Positions 8,075 through 17,778 are shown, counted from the first letter of the stretch. The stretch is DNA of 64,000 bases from Lacticaseibacillus chiayiensis (GCF_004123795.1 NZ_MSSM01000011.1:62001-126000), one strand, 5' to 3'. Made by a program: numbers and translations. The notes: a model not told the origin generated them from the letters alone.

Positions 8075-9334
8075 ATGAAAGATGCACCTAGCTTTACCCC
8101 CATTCTGCTTGGCAGTGATATGAATGTGTACGGGATGGCGCGTTCATTCCACGAGATGATCGGTGGGGCGATCGACGTTTATGCGCGTGAACAACTTGCG
8201 CCGACCCGCTTTTCCCGCATCGTGAATGTTCATTTAATTAAGCAGTTTGATTCCGATCCTACTTTTATCGAAAAAATGCGTGAAGTCGCTCACCTGCATA
8301 CAGCTTCGGCGGGCCGACTGCTGTTAATTGCGTGTGGCGATACATATGCTCAGCTGGTATCTAAACATAAAGATGAACTGAGTCAGTGGTTCATCTGTCC
8401 TTATGTTGACTATGATTTGCTGAAGCGCCTGAATAGCAAGGAAAGCTTCTATCAGGTCTGCGAGGAATATCATTTACCGTATCCCGCAACCAAAATCGTG
8501 ACCAAGTCCATGTATGAAAGTAATGCCACGATCACCGCGCCGTTTGAATTTCCGGTGGCCCTAAAACCGACTGATTCGGTGGAATGGTTGAACATTCACT
8601 TTGAAGGCCGCAAGAAGGCGTTTACGATCCATTCGCAGGTTGAGTTGACCAATACGATTGCCAAAATTTATGACAATGGCTACACGTCTGACCTGATCTT
8701 GCAGGATTTTGTTCCCGGCGATGACAGCAACATGCGAACCATGAATTGTTATGTGGATCAATATCATCACGTCAAAATGATGTGTCTGGGTCATCCGTTG
8801 CTGGAAGATCCGACCCCAGCTTCAATCGGCAATTATGTGGCAATTATGCCGGCTTTTGATCAGAAATTGTACGATCAAATGAAAAACTTTCTGGAAGCCA
8901 TCAAATTTACTGGTTTTGCTAATTTCGATATGAAATATGATCAACGGGACAATACCTTTAAATTGTTTGAAATCAATATCCGCCAAGGCCGGAGCAGTTT
9001 CTTTGTCACGTTGAATGGGTACAACCTTGCCAGCTGGCCGGTGCGCGATTATATTGTTGGCGATCTCAAGGATGCGCCGACAATTTACGGTAACAACGAT
9101 CGCAGCAAGTACAAGTTGTGGTTAGGGGTACCGGCACGAGTCTTCAAACAATATTCTGCTGACAATGAAGCTAAGCGCGAAGCCCTGCAGCTTATCAAAG
9201 AAAAGCGTTACGGAACCACAGTCTTTTATAAGCCGGATATGACGTTTAAACGGTGGTTATTGCTTAAGTACATGTTTCACAATTATATCGGCCGCTTTAA
9301 GCAGTATTTTTCGGAAAACAAAGGTAATGTGTGA
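8075..9334 (+). CDS. D-aspartate ligase (peptidoglycan cross-bridge), ATP-grasp
   Basis: ATP-grasp enzyme expected to ligate the beta-carboxylate of D-aspartate to the lysine side chain of the UDP-MurNAc-pentapeptide, making the D-Asp/D-Asn cross-bridge of Enterococcus faecium and the L. casei group. The 419 residues agree in length and, from memory, closely in sequence with E. faecium Aslfm: ILLGSDMNVYGMARSF at residues 10-25, LLIACGDTYA, FPVALKPTDSVEW with the ATP-binding Lys, MMCLGHPLLEDPTP, and FEINIRQGRSSFFVTLNG with the Mg-binding Glu/Asn. ATG 8075 is preceded by GAGGAG. The gene is a single unit between the Fic remnant and a usp gene. I am confident of family and substrate class; the exact acceptor is inference. 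Confidence 0.85.
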   Translation: MKDAPSFTPILLGSDMNVYGMARSFHEMIGGAIDVYAREQLAPTRFSRIVNVHLIKQFDSDPTFIEKMREVAHLHTASAGRLLLIACGDTYAQLVSKHKDELSQWFICPYVDYDLLKRLNSKESFYQVCEEYHLPYPATKIVTKSMYESNATITAPFEFPVALKPTDSVEWLNIHFEGRKKAFTIHSQVELTNTIAKIYDNGYTSDLILQDFVPGDDSNMRTMNCYVDQYHHVKMMCLGHPLLEDPTPASIGNYVAIMPAFDQKLYDQMKNFLEAIKFTGFANFDMKYDQRDNTFKLFEINIRQGRSSFFVTLNGYNLASWPVRDYIVGDLKDAPTIYGNNDRSKYKLWLGVPARVFKQYSADNEAKREALQLIKEKRYGTTVFYKPDMTFKRWLLLKYMFHNYIGRFKQYFSENKGNV

Positions 9335-9382
9335 TAAAATAGCTTTGTTAGGGACACCTAAACTTGCAAGGGGGCATTTCTG

Positions 9383-9844
9383 TTGGTTACTGAAAATGAT
9401 TTAACAATTGAATCCGTGCATTATAATCGGTTGCTGTTGGCGGTCGATGACGATGATGACGACTCCTCGCGCAAGGCATTGAATTACGCCTGCACGGTTG
9501 CCAAGATTTACGATATTCCGCTGGGGATCGTTTCGGTGCTTGAAACCGGCGATTTGAATATCTTCCAATCATTGACACCTGACGATGTTGATGCGGCACG
9601 AGAAAAAATGGCCAAGAACCTGAATACTTATGTTGAAAAAGCGCGTGCCTTCGGTGTTCAAAAGGCACAGCCAATCGTGGCAGAAGGTCGTCCGGCTGCT
9701 GCCATCCTTGATGAAGTGATTCCTGCTTTCAAGCCGGATCTGGTTATTATGGGCTCGCACGTGCGCCGCGGCCGGTTACGTCTTGGCCACGTTGCAAGTG
9801 AAGTCGCGCGTGATGCCGCGGTATCCGTCATCATCGTTCGTTAA
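9383..9844 (+). CDS. Universal stress protein, UspA family
   Basis: A 153-residue single Usp domain. YNRLLLAVDDDDDDSSRKAL opens the Rossmann-like fold with a run of five Asp residues in the loop. IMGSHVRRGRLRLGHVASEVARDAAVSVIIV is the C-terminal ATP-binding signature (G-x2-G-x9-G-type: GSHVRRGRLRLGHVA). It is therefore probably an ATP-binding Usp linked to stress or stationary phase. Starts at TTG 9383 with AAGGGGG 8 bases upstream; there is no better start. Followed by a strong terminator, so it is monocistronic. The ligand and trigger are not visible. Confidence 0.85.
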   Translation: MVTENDLTIESVHYNRLLLAVDDDDDDSSRKALNYACTVAKIYDIPLGIVSVLETGDLNIFQSLTPDDVDAAREKMAKNLNTYVEKARAFGVQKAQPIVAEGRPAAAILDEVIPAFKPDLVIMGSHVRRGRLRLGHVASEVARDAAVSVIIVR

Positions 9845-9867
9845 TTGACGTCAACGCATTACAGTAA

Positions 9868-9912
9868 GCAGCCGTTGTGACTCGTGGTTTGAGTTGGACG
9901 GATGCTTTTTTC
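9868..9912 (+). terminator. Terminator after usp
   Basis: A two-part stem, GCAGCCGT / ACGGATGC with one mismatch plus inner ACTC / GAGT, followed by TTTTTT. Confidence 0.7.
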
Positions 9913-9961
9913 TATCAAGCATAAATCACGCCTATGAGTACATAGAGAAACGGGGTCATCC

Positions 9962-10693
9962 ATGCAGTATCAAAATGTCAGCGTTGGTAAACTGATTCGC
10001 CGCGTCAGCCGCTTTACCGTTGAAGTTGAATTAGATGGCGACATCACACCAGTTCATATGAACAATACTGGACGCAATAAGGAAATTCTGATTCCCGGCT
10101 CTCCTGCCAGCATCCGCCATGTAGCCAATCCCAACCGCAAAACTCACTATGATCTTTTAGCCGTCCAGCGCCAAAATCGCTGGATCAATATTGATAGTCT
10201 GGCGCCCAATCGTGTGGCTAAAGAGTGCCTGGAAGCGGGCACGTTGAAGTTGCCGGGTTTGGTGTTGCCTTATGCCGTTCACCCAGAGACAACCTGGCGC
10301 GATTCCCGGCTGGATTTTGCCGGCACCGGGGCAGATGGTCAGCCGTGGTTTGTCGAAACCAAAGGCGTGACACTGGCTAATGCGTCACTGGCGGCTTTTC
10401 CTGATGCGCCGACAACCCGGGCCGTCAAGCATGTTCACACACTGATGATGGCACAGGCGGAAGGCTACCAGGCATTTCTGGTTTTCATTGTGCAGCTGCC
10501 AGATATCCAGAAGATGACTATTTATCGCGACCGTTTTCCTGAGCTGGTCACCGCCATCACCGCAGCCAAGCAAGCCGGTGTCCGCGTGCTGGCTTACGAT
10601 ACCAAAACTGGCCCGAATGCCATCACGTTGGGACACAAAATTATGTTTGATGAACATCTGCCATTTACAGAAATCGACTTGGCGAGTTTGTGA
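9962..10693 (+). CDS. sfsA: SfsA-family protein (sugar fermentation stimulation homologue)
   Basis: A 243-residue SfsA homologue. The N-terminal part (FTVEVELDGDITPVHMNNTGRNKEILIPGS) is the OB-like region. The C-terminal half (VETKGVTLANASLAAFPDAPTTRAVKHVHTL) carries the conserved VETKgVTL...FPDAPT..RA.kHv core; its D/E...ExK arrangement resembles a nuclease-like fold. E. coli SfsA was described as a DNA-binding stimulator of maltose use; the biochemical role in Gram-positives is unknown. The ribosome site before ATG 9962 is weak (ACGGGG). Monocistronic, between two terminators. Confidence 0.88.
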   Translation: MQYQNVSVGKLIRRVSRFTVEVELDGDITPVHMNNTGRNKEILIPGSPASIRHVANPNRKTHYDLLAVQRQNRWINIDSLAPNRVAKECLEAGTLKLPGLVLPYAVHPETTWRDSRLDFAGTGADGQPWFVETKGVTLANASLAAFPDAPTTRAVKHVHTLMMAQAEGYQAFLVFIVQLPDIQKMTIYRDRFPELVTAITAAKQAGVRVLAYDTKTGPNAITLGHKIMFDEHLPFTEIDLASL

Positions 10694-10778
10694 AAAATGA
10701 AAAACCATTCATAAAATTTTCATTTCGACTTGACAATTTTATTTAACGGCTGTCAACGGAGCGCCAATCGTCCCTAGT

Positions 10779-10809
10779 CCTCAATCTCATGCAGATGAGG
10801 GCTTTTTTT
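10779..10809 (+). terminator. Terminator after sfsA
   Basis: CCTC(A)ATC / GATGAGG stem with a one-base bulge, then GCTTTTTTT. The remaining bases up to 10878 show only scattered TTGACA-like words (10730) without a matching -10. Confidence 0.7.
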
Positions 10810-10878
10810 GCTGTCGACAAAAACACATGCAAGAGAAAGCCTTGTTTTAGCCGAAAAATGAAAATGAGATTCCGTGAT

Positions 10879-10907
10879 TTGAATCACACACAAATGATCT
10901 TTACAAT
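10879..10907 (+). promoter_or_regulatory. Promoter of the opuA operon
   Basis: TTGAAT (10879-10884), a 17-base spacer and TACAAT (10902-10907), 140 bases ahead of the first gene. Confidence 0.55.
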
Positions 10908-10919
10908 GGTTAGCATTGT
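10903..10919. promoter_or_regulatory. Inverted repeat on the opuA -10 box (operator candidate)
   Basis: ACAATG-N5-CATTGT is a perfect 6-base inverted repeat overlapping the -10 box, so a bound protein would block the promoter. The regulator is unknown; osmotic control through a BusR/GbsR-type repressor is a guess. Confidence 0.35.
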
Positions 10920-11047
10920 TTCAATTCGATGACAACTGTTACTTAATCAAGACATCAGGTGCCATAGGGCGTCATAAGTCACTTTAAGCAAACAGTATTG
11001 GGTGTGCCTTGTTAAAAAACAATGGTAACCCTGAAAGGAGTGAACCG

Positions 11048-12271
11048 ATGCAACACAAAATTGAAAGTGATGCAGAGACCAAAATCGAAGTCCGCGGGTT
11101 GACCAAAATTTTTGGTAAACGCATTAACCGCGCTAAGGAAATGCTGAAAAACGGCAAAACTAAACCGGAGATTTTAAAGGCTACCGGTGCAACAGTCGGC
11201 GTTGATCGGGCAGACTTTACGATTAAAACCGGCGAGATTTTCGTGATTATGGGTCTTTCCGGATCCGGGAAGTCAACGACCCTGCGCATGTTAAACCGCT
11301 TGATTGAGCCAACAGCCGGGCAGGTGCTGATTGACGGCGATGACATTGCCAAAATGGACAAGCAGAGTATTCGCGACATTCGACGAAAGAAACTCAGTAT
11401 GGTCTTCCAAGGATTTGCCTTATTACCGAATCGAACGGTCTTGCAAAACGCTGCCTTTGGTTTGGAAATTCAAGGTATGGAAAAAAACTTACGCGAAAGC
11501 AAGGCGGATAAGGCGCTTGATCTGGTCGGCCTGAACGGTTTTGCCGATCAATATCCGGATCAGCTTTCCGGTGGGATGCAACAGCGTGTTGGTTTGGCAC
11601 GCGCCTTAGCCAATGACGCCGAGATTCTATTGATGGACGAAGCCTTTTCCGCGCTTGATCCGTTGAATCGTCGAGATATGCAGGACGAATTGCTGGATCT
11701 GCAGGAAGACATGCATAAGACTATTGTATTTATTTCGCACGACTTGAACGAGGCGTTGCGGATTGGCGATCACATTATGATCATGAAGGACGGCGAAATT
11801 GTCCAGATTGGTACTCCGGAAGAAATTCTGAGCCAGCCTGCCGATGATTACGTTGAGAAGTTCATCGAAGGCGTGGATCGCAGTCAGGTTTACACGGCTG
11901 CGAATGTCATGATTCGCGCTAACACGGTGAATATTGACAAGGACGGTCCGCGGTTGGCTGCACGGCGCATGCGAGATAACGAAATTTCCAGTTTGTATGT
12001 GGTCAACACCCAACGAAAACTGGTCGGAATTTTGGATGCAGATGATGTGCGCGCGGCGATTGATGCCGGCAAGAAGGACTTGAAGGATATCGTTAAAACC
12101 GATGTGCCGACGACCAAAATGGATACGCCGCTGGCCGATTTGCTGGATGCTGTTTCTACGACTTCGGTTCCGTATGCCGTAATTGACGATCGAGACCGGT
12201 TGCACGGCATTATCATTCGCGGTGCCGTCTTAGGGGCGCTGGCAGGACAGGAGGTCAATGTTAATGTTTAA
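11048..12271 (+). CDS. opuAA: Glycine betaine ABC transporter, ATPase with CBS domains
   Basis: Energises uptake of glycine betaine or related osmoprotectants. The 407 residues show a Walker [10 protein letters not shown] (69-77), the signature LSGGMQQR (173-180), a Walker [13 protein letters not shown] just after it, and a C-terminal pair of CBS domains (about 275-405), the ionic-strength or nucleotide sensor of OpuA-type ATPases. An insert rich in Lys before the Walker A region is usual for ProV/OpuAA. ATG 11048 has AAAGGAG 7 bases upstream; an upstream TTG at 11009 lacks one. First gene of a three-gene operon, overlapping the permease start by 8 bases. Confidence 0.93.
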   Translation: MQHKIESDAETKIEVRGLTKIFGKRINRAKEMLKNGKTKPEILKATGATVGVDRADFTIKTGEIFVIMGLSGSGKSTTLRMLNRLIEPTAGQVLIDGDDIAKMDKQSIRDIRRKKLSMVFQGFALLPNRTVLQNAAFGLEIQGMEKNLRESKADKALDLVGLNGFADQYPDQLSGGMQQRVGLARALANDAEILLMDEAFSALDPLNRRDMQDELLDLQEDMHKTIVFISHDLNEALRIGDHIMIMKDGEIVQIGTPEEILSQPADDYVEKFIEGVDRSQVYTAANVMIRANTVNIDKDGPRLAARRMRDNEISSLYVVNTQRKLVGILDADDVRAAIDAGKKDLKDIVKTDVPTTKMDTPLADLLDAVSTTSVPYAVIDDRDRLHGIIIRGAVLGALAGQEVNVNV

Positions 12272-13115
12272 TCTTTTCATGAATATCCCGACTTTACCGT
12301 TGGCCCACTGGATTGATTCATTCGTGGCCTGGTTAACCCAGTTTTCAGGGTTCTTCGGAGTGCTGACGAACTTCATTGGCAGCATTGTGAATGCTTTTCA
12401 GGCAGTGTTTGATTTGATTCCGATTTGGCTGTTCATCGTGCTGATTATGGCACTGACTTGGTATCTGAAAAGGGATCAGAAGTATCGCGGTTTATTGATT
12501 TTTGAACTGCTGGGCTTGCTGCTGATCTGGAATCTTGGTTTCTGGCGCGACATGACCCAAACCTTAACCTTAGTGTTAACGGCCAGTCTGCTAGCGATTG
12601 TCATTGGCATTCCGCTTGGTATCTGGGCCGCAGAAAGTAAAACAGTATCAGCGATTGTCAAGCCGCTGATGGACTTCATGCAGACCATGCCGGCCTTTGT
12701 TTATTTGATTCCAGCAGTTGCTTTCTTCGGCATCGGGATGGTGCCCGGGGTTGTTGCTTCGGTGATCTTTGCTATGCCGCCAACGGTTCGGATGACTCAG
12801 CTTGGTATCGATCAGGTGCCAGCTGATCTGAACGAAGCAGCCATCGCTTTTGGCGCCACCAGTTGGCAGCAGCTCATCAAGGTGCAGCTACCTTTTGCCC
12901 GCGGGACGATTATGGCCGGCATCAACCAAAGTATGATGTTGGCGTTATCGATGGTAGTCATCGCGTCTATGATCGGGGCGATGGGCCTGGGAACCAAGGT
13001 CTATTTTGCTGTTGGTCGTAACGATGCTGGCGGTGGCTTTGTTGCTGGGTTGGCGATTGTTATTTTGGCGATCATTTTGGACCGGATCACCCAAAGCCTC
13101 AATCGCACTCGCTAG
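12264..13115 (+). CDS. opuAB: Glycine betaine ABC transporter, permease
   Basis: Membrane subunit of the OpuA/ProW class, 283 residues. Hydrophobic segments fall near residues 45-65, 72-90, 100-125, 140-170 and 215-275. The EAA loop typical of ABC permeases reads [25 protein letters not shown] 12264 was preferred over ATG 12258 because AGGAGG ends at 12254, 9 bases before the former and only 3 before the latter. It starts inside opuAA and is followed 11 bases later by the binding protein gene. The binding protein is a separate lipoprotein, as in B. subtilis OpuA. Confidence 0.92.
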   Translation: MFNLFMNIPTLPLAHWIDSFVAWLTQFSGFFGVLTNFIGSIVNAFQAVFDLIPIWLFIVLIMALTWYLKRDQKYRGLLIFELLGLLLIWNLGFWRDMTQTLTLVLTASLLAIVIGIPLGIWAAESKTVSAIVKPLMDFMQTMPAFVYLIPAVAFFGIGMVPGVVASVIFAMPPTVRMTQLGIDQVPADLNEAAIAFGATSWQQLIKVQLPFARGTIMAGINQSMMLALSMVVIASMIGAMGLGTKVYFAVGRNDAGGGFVAGLAIVILAIILDRITQSLNRTR

Positions 13116-13126
13116 GAGGTGACCAT

Positions 13127-14032
13127 TTGACTTTTTATAAAAAGATCATCACAACTCTGATGATGCTGGTAACGGTCGGGCTGTTGGCGGCATGCAGCAG
13201 CACTCAGCCCAAGTACAATGCCAACAAGCCATTAGGCCCGCAGATTAATTATACGATTACAGGGATTGATGCCGGTGCCGGAATTATGACCAGTACGGAT
13301 AAGGCGCTGAAAGTATATGGACTGGCAGATAAGAATTGGCAGCTGCAGCCGAGTTCAACCGCGGCCATGACCAGCACGCTGAAAAAAGCGATTGCCGATA
13401 AACGGCCGATTGTGGTCACCGGTTGGACGCCGCATTGGATGTTCACGAAGTTTCCGTTGAAGTTTCTGAAGGATCCTAAAAATGTTTATGGTAAAACCGA
13501 GCAGATCCATACAATTGTGCGTAAGGGACTCAAACAGGATGACCCGCAAGCCTATCAGGTGCTGGATCATTTCCACTGGACGCCAAAAGAAATTTCCAGC
13601 GTGATGCTCGCCGTCAACAATGGTCAGGATCCCGCCAACGCTGCCAAAGATTTCGTTAAGAAGCATGCTAAGCAGGTCGCTGAATGGACGAAAGGTGTAA
13701 GCCATGTCAGCGGGCATCCTAAGCTGACGCTAACGTACATTGCCTGGGATTCAGAAATTGCGTCCACCAATGTTGTGGCAACAGTCTTGCGTCAAGTTGG
13801 CTACAAGGTCACGATTAGGGCGATGGAACCGCAGCCAGTTTGGGCATCGGTTGCCACAAAAGCCGCAGATGCCCAGGTTTCCGCATGGTTACCCAAGACG
13901 GCAGCCAAGTTATATGCCGATTATAAGAACCAAGTCGTGGATCTCGGTGTGAATATGGATGGGGCGCGTGTCGGTTTGGCTGTGCCTAAATATATGAAGA
14001 ACATTAACAGTATTGAAGATTTGAAGAAATAG
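13127..14032 (+). CDS. opuAC: Glycine betaine-binding lipoprotein
   Basis: Extracellular substrate-binding lipoprotein of the OpuA transporter, 301 residues. The signal peptide ends in a lipobox LLAACSS (Cys near residue 23), so it is anchored by diacylglycerol. The body has the OpuAC-type segments ITGIDAGAGIMT, VVTGWTPHWMFTKFPLKFL with Trp residues that would form the betaine cage, and AYQVLDHFHWT. It starts at TTG 13127 with TAGGAGG 7 bases upstream. Last gene of the operon, followed by a strong hairpin. Glycine betaine versus carnitine or proline betaine cannot be distinguished by eye. Confidence 0.9.
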   Translation: MTFYKKIITTLMMLVTVGLLAACSSTQPKYNANKPLGPQINYTITGIDAGAGIMTSTDKALKVYGLADKNWQLQPSSTAAMTSTLKKAIADKRPIVVTGWTPHWMFTKFPLKFLKDPKNVYGKTEQIHTIVRKGLKQDDPQAYQVLDHFHWTPKEISSVMLAVNNGQDPANAAKDFVKKHAKQVAEWTKGVSHVSGHPKLTLTYIAWDSEIASTNVVATVLRQVGYKVTIRAMEPQPVWASVATKAADAQVSAWLPKTAAKLYADYKNQVVDLGVNMDGARVGLAVPKYMKNINSIEDLKK

Positions 14033-14050
14033 AAAATTATTAACGTCAAG

Positions 14051-14092
14051 GAAGTCATTCGCACAACATTGCGGATGGCTTCTTTAGTTCTT
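14051..14092 (+). terminator. Terminator of the opuA operon
   Basis: A 13-bp stem, GAAGTCATTCGCA / TGCGGATGGCTTC with two G-U pairs and a 6-base loop, followed by a T-rich run. Confidence 0.75.
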
Positions 14093-14200
14093 TGTTGGGC
14101 GGGTTAATGAGCAGATGGCTTGCCTTATTGACTTTAAATGACTACGATAACCGCGAAGATATAGCTAATCGTATGAAAAGTTTAATGAGGAGGGTTTTTG

Positions 14201-15961
14201 ATGGCTGAGACGATTAAGGCTGGTATTGCTGCGTTGCGAACTCTGGAAAGTTGGGGTGTGACGCATCTTTACGGCATTCCCGGCGGTACGTTTAATAACA
14301 TGATGTATGCGCTGGATGAAGAGCAGGCGCGGATCAAGTATATTCATGTCAGGCATGAAGAGGTCGGTGCGCTGGCAGCCGTTGCCGATGGTAAGCTCAC
14401 CGGTCATATTGGTGTGGCATTTGGATCAGCCGGCCCCGGAGCGACTCACCTTTTCCAAGGGATTTACGATGCCAAAATGGATAAAGTGCCGACCCTATTC
14501 TTGGTAGGACAGGTTGAACAACGGTTTATGAACGCTGACTTTTTCCAGGAATTGGACGAGGATCCGATGTTTCAAGATGGAGCCGTTTATGCGCGCACCG
14601 TCACGACCGCGCGCAGTCTGCCGCATGTGATTGACGAAGCCATTCGCCGCGCCTATGCTGCTCGTGGTGCTGCCGTGGTGATCATTCCAAATGACTTGCC
14701 GGCAGAGATGATCCCGGAAGACGGCTATTATAGCGCAGCCGAAACGCATGCAACGCCGGTTTTGGCTGCCGGTAGCGATGAACAGGTTGATGCAGCTCTG
14801 CGGCTAATCGGCGCGGCTGCTCGGCCTGTGTTGTACGTTGGCCAAGGGGTCCGTGGTGCGGCTGATACTGTCATAACGCTAGCCAAAAAGTTACAGATAC
14901 CGGTCATTACCACCGCACTAGGCAAACCGATTATTCCTTACGAGTTTGAAGCGTTGCTGGGTTCGGCTGCTCGGGTTGCATCGAAGCCAGCCAATGAAGC
15001 GTTACGGGTTGCGGATCTTATCATGTTCGTCGGCTCCAACTACCCATTTGCCGAAGTCATGTTCTCGCCTAAAGCGAAGTTTATTCAGATCGAATCAGAT
15101 CCGAAAACCCTTGGCAAGCGTCATCACACCGATGTGGCCATTTTGGCAGATGCACCGGCAACGCTGGAGAAAATGATTGCCCGCAGCGATGATGCCCCAA
15201 GCAGCGGCTGGTATCAGGCAAACGTTGACAACGTGAAAAACTGGCATCAATATAACGATGACATGATGCAGCGGACGACCGGTGATATGCGGTTTGAGCC
15301 AGTCTTCGGTCAAATCAATCGATTAGCGACTGATGATGCGATTTTTGCCATTGATGTCGGTGATGTCACCCAAAATGCCGTGCGACTGCTGAAAGTTACC
15401 GGCCGCCAAGCTTGGACCACCAGTGGTTTGTTTGCCACCATGGGCGCTGGTTTGCCAGCAGCTTTGGCGGGACAGCTGAGTTTTCCTAAACGGCAAGTCT
15501 TCAATTTGACTGGTGATGGTGCGGCCGCGATGGTCATGCAGGATCTCGATACCGAAGTGCGGTACCATTTGCCCATTATCAATGTTGTGTTTTCCAATAA
15601 TGCGTTAGGTTATATCGAAGACGAACAGGAAGATGACGGCCATGAGTGGTTCGGTATTGACATGCCGCCGATTGATTTTGCGACGGTTGCTAAAGGCATG
15701 GGGATGACGGGCATGACGGTGACACAGGTATCGGAACTTACTGATGCGTTTGACGAAGCCGAGGCGAATCGCATTGCTGGCAAGCCAACGCTGATTGATG
15801 CCAAAATTACCAACGAACGGCCAATTCCGGTTGAACACCTGCAATTGGATCCTAATCGCTTCGATGCCCCGACCATTGCAGCATTCAGGAAACGTTACTA
15901 CGCGGATAAGCTGGTGCCGTTCAGTGAGTTTCTGCAGGCGCATCACGTTCCGATTGGATAA
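14201..15961 (+). CDS. pox: Pyruvate oxidase
   Basis: ThDP- and FAD-dependent oxidation of pyruvate with O2 and phosphate to acetyl phosphate, CO2 and H2O2. The 586 residues follow the three-domain layout: a PYR domain beginning WGVTHLYGIPGGTFNNMM with the activating Glu in HEEVGALAA, a central FAD-binding domain, and a PP domain with the ThDP motif GDGAAAMVMQDL...NN. The length and IPGGTFNN opening match lactobacillar and pneumococcal pyruvate oxidases rather than acetolactate synthase. ATG 14201 follows GAGGAGGG. Monocistronic. TTGACT at 14128 may be a -35, but no -10 at proper distance is visible. The product H2O2 implies aerobic, late-growth use. Confidence 0.92.
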   Translation: MAETIKAGIAALRTLESWGVTHLYGIPGGTFNNMMYALDEEQARIKYIHVRHEEVGALAAVADGKLTGHIGVAFGSAGPGATHLFQGIYDAKMDKVPTLFLVGQVEQRFMNADFFQELDEDPMFQDGAVYARTVTTARSLPHVIDEAIRRAYAARGAAVVIIPNDLPAEMIPEDGYYSAAETHATPVLAAGSDEQVDAALRLIGAAARPVLYVGQGVRGAADTVITLAKKLQIPVITTALGKPIIPYEFEALLGSAARVASKPANEALRVADLIMFVGSNYPFAEVMFSPKAKFIQIESDPKTLGKRHHTDVAILADAPATLEKMIARSDDAPSSGWYQANVDNVKNWHQYNDDMMQRTTGDMRFEPVFGQINRLATDDAIFAIDVGDVTQNAVRLLKVTGRQAWTTSGLFATMGAGLPAALAGQLSFPKRQVFNLTGDGAAAMVMQDLDTEVRYHLPIINVVFSNNALGYIEDEQEDDGHEWFGIDMPPIDFATVAKGMGMTGMTVTQVSELTDAFDEAEANRIAGKPTLIDAKITNERPIPVEHLQLDPNRFDAPTIAAFRKRYYADKLVPFSEFLQAHHVPIG

Positions 15962-15997
15962 CTGTATAGCTGACAGCAGAGACAAATCTTGATCATG

Positions 15998-16047
15998 CAA
16001 ACTAGAAACGGGTGCACTTTTCATATCATGCGCTCGTTTTTAGTTTG
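15998..16047. terminator. Long hairpin after pox
   Basis: CAAACTAGAAACGGGTGC pairs with GCGCTCGTTTTTAGTTTG across 14 bases (all paired, counting G-U). There is no T-run after it, so it may be an mRNA 3' end or stability element rather than a classic terminator. Confidence 0.5.
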
Positions 16048-16223
16048 CTCGAAACAAGTTGATACTGTTAGTGCCAAAGCGGAGCAGTCGCAGGCTTTAA
16101 ACGTCAACGCCAAAGCACAATCAATGGTTGTCAAGCCCGAAAATGGTATCATGTGACTTAACCGGACAATTCGTCTATGGTATGAATCGTCTCGTGACTT
16201 AAATGACAGGAAGGTCTAACAGG

Positions 16224-17165
16224 ATGTTTTCTGCTGAAATTATTATGAATCCAAACGCGGGTAATGCGCGGTGGGAGAAGGATTTGCCGGCATTGTTGAC
16301 GTTGCTTAAGTCGCACTTTGCGCCGTTGCGGGTGAACCGAACTCGCGAGCCGGGTGATGCGCGGGTTGTGACTGAAGGATTGCTAAGAGCCTATCAAGAT
16401 CATCTTGACGAACTGCAACTGATTGTCATCGGAGGCGATGGCACATTGCATGATGTTGTGAATGGGTTACAACGCCACGGTCATTCAGAAGTGGCCGTTG
16501 GCTATGTTCCGACGGGCACGGGCGATGATTTTGCACGTGCACAGCAAATACCCTTGGATCCGAAAAAGGCCGCGACGGCACTGGTTACCGCCATGCCTCG
16601 GCCAGTGCGGATCGGGGTCGCGACTTCTGCCAAATACGGAACCCAGTATTTCATCAATAATTTTGGAATTGGCATGGACGCCCAGATTGTTTACCAAACC
16701 AATCATTCGTTGCACAAAGGAACGCTAAATGCCCTCAAGTTGGGCCAATTTGCTTATGGCGCCAGTATTTTAAAAGCTTTGCGGGTGCAAAAAGGCTTCG
16801 CGGCAACGTGGCAAGCCGCTGGACACCCTGAAGCGCATGCCGCTAACGCCTATTTGAATGTTTTTACCAACCATCCGTTTCTCGGCGGCGGTATTCGGCT
16901 ATTTCCGGACGCGATGGATCAGCGCCAGCGGTTATCACTCGTTCAGGTTCGCCGCGAAAAGCTTGGCACCCTGCTTCAAGTCGCGGTTGCCATTTTAAGC
17001 GGCCGATCGGTTCATCGTGCCATCCACCATCTTGAGGCCGATCAATTTGATTTTGTTACAGAGGCCACGGTGCCGATTCAAATGGATGGTGAGGAGTACA
17101 CGACGCCAATCGCGGTTACCCTGCGGCAGACGACGCAAATGTTTCTATTGCCAATGATTAAGTAA
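16224..17165 (+). CDS. Diacylglycerol kinase-family lipid kinase (DgkB/YegS-like)
   Basis: A 313-residue protein with the diacylglycerol kinase catalytic domain. IIMNPNAGNARWEKDL opens the fold. VIGGDGTLHDVVNGL (about residues 74-88) is the nucleotide-binding GGDGT motif. GYVPTGTGDDFAR follows. The C-terminal domain is the beta-sandwich typical of DgkB/YegS (IPIQMDGEEY near the end). The likely role is recycling diacylglycerol, for example from lipoteichoic acid synthesis, to phosphatidic acid. The exact lipid is unknown. ATG 16224 has AGGAAGG 9 bases upstream; ATG 16203 has none. Confidence 0.85.
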   Translation: MFSAEIIMNPNAGNARWEKDLPALLTLLKSHFAPLRVNRTREPGDARVVTEGLLRAYQDHLDELQLIVIGGDGTLHDVVNGLQRHGHSEVAVGYVPTGTGDDFARAQQIPLDPKKAATALVTAMPRPVRIGVATSAKYGTQYFINNFGIGMDAQIVYQTNHSLHKGTLNALKLGQFAYGASILKALRVQKGFAATWQAAGHPEAHAANAYLNVFTNHPFLGGGIRLFPDAMDQRQRLSLVQVRREKLGTLLQVAVAILSGRSVHRAIHHLEADQFDFVTEATVPIQMDGEEYTTPIAVTLRQTTQMFLLPMIK

Positions 17166-17168
17166 AAA

Positions 17169-17214
17169 AGTCTCCATCGACAGCCAGTGTTCCAGACTGT
17201 TGATGGAGATTTGT
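17169..17214. terminator. Terminator, probably bidirectional
   Basis: CTCCATCGACAG / CTGTTGATGGAG stem, AAAAAAG before and TTTGTGATTTT after, between convergent genes. Confidence 0.75.
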
Positions 17215-17253
17215 GATTTTCTTAGGCGTTGTTGGCGTGGTCTTGCCAGCTGG

Positions 17254-17664
17254 TTAACGCTTGCGCACGAAAATTAATTTTGAGAACAGATAATTAGCCA
17301 ACACGATGATAACCTGATCGAGAATTTTGACCAGAATTTCATTACCATGCAGCCAATCAACGCCGACAATCATGATGGAATTGTCCAGTAGCAGTGACAC
17401 GCCGCGAAGAATCAGGAAGCTGGTTAGTTCGAACAAAAACTTTTTCTTGCTTGAATAATCGCTGTGGAAGACGACACTCTTATTGGCAAAAAACGCAAAG
17501 ATAACACTCACGATATTCGCGGTGGTATTGGTTATTACCAAGCCGATGCCAAAGTAGCGCATCACGAAAAACGTGACAAAATTGATAAGGGTCGTGAGGC
17601 CGCCAATAAATAAGTAGTTAATCATCATTTCATAGCGGCGGTAAAGTTGAATCAGGGTTTTCAA
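17254..17664 (-). CDS. GtrA-family membrane protein
   Basis: A 136-residue protein with four predicted membrane helices and the GtrA signature: YLFIGGLTTLINFVTFFVM near the N-terminus, then FAFFANKSVVF in the loop, and ANYLFSKLIFVRKR at the C-terminus. GtrA proteins are thought to help move undecaprenyl-linked sugars across the membrane for cell-wall polysaccharide or teichoic acid glycosylation. The start is a TTG at 17664 with GAGGAG 8 bases upstream; a longer frame to 17709 has no ribosome site. No glycosyltransferase neighbour is present, so the substrate is unknown. Confidence 0.85.
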   Translation of the reverse strand: MKTLIQLYRRYEMMINYLFIGGLTTLINFVTFFVMRYFGIGLVITNTTANIVSVIFAFFANKSVVFHSDYSSKKKFLFELTSFLILRGVSLLLDNSIMIVGVDWLHGNEILVKILDQVIIVLANYLFSKLIFVRKR

Positions 17665-17778
17665 AGGGGACGCTCCTCTAATATTAGGCTTAGCACGCGT
17701 GCCGGCCAAAATAATGGCAACTCGTCACAGTATACCATGCAAGACAATGGTGCGTCAGCTGGCGAATGATCAAGGAAT

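Noticed and set aside
14128-14133. TTGACT as part of a pox promoter
   Set aside because: No -10 lies 15-19 bases downstream, so I did not call a promoter there.
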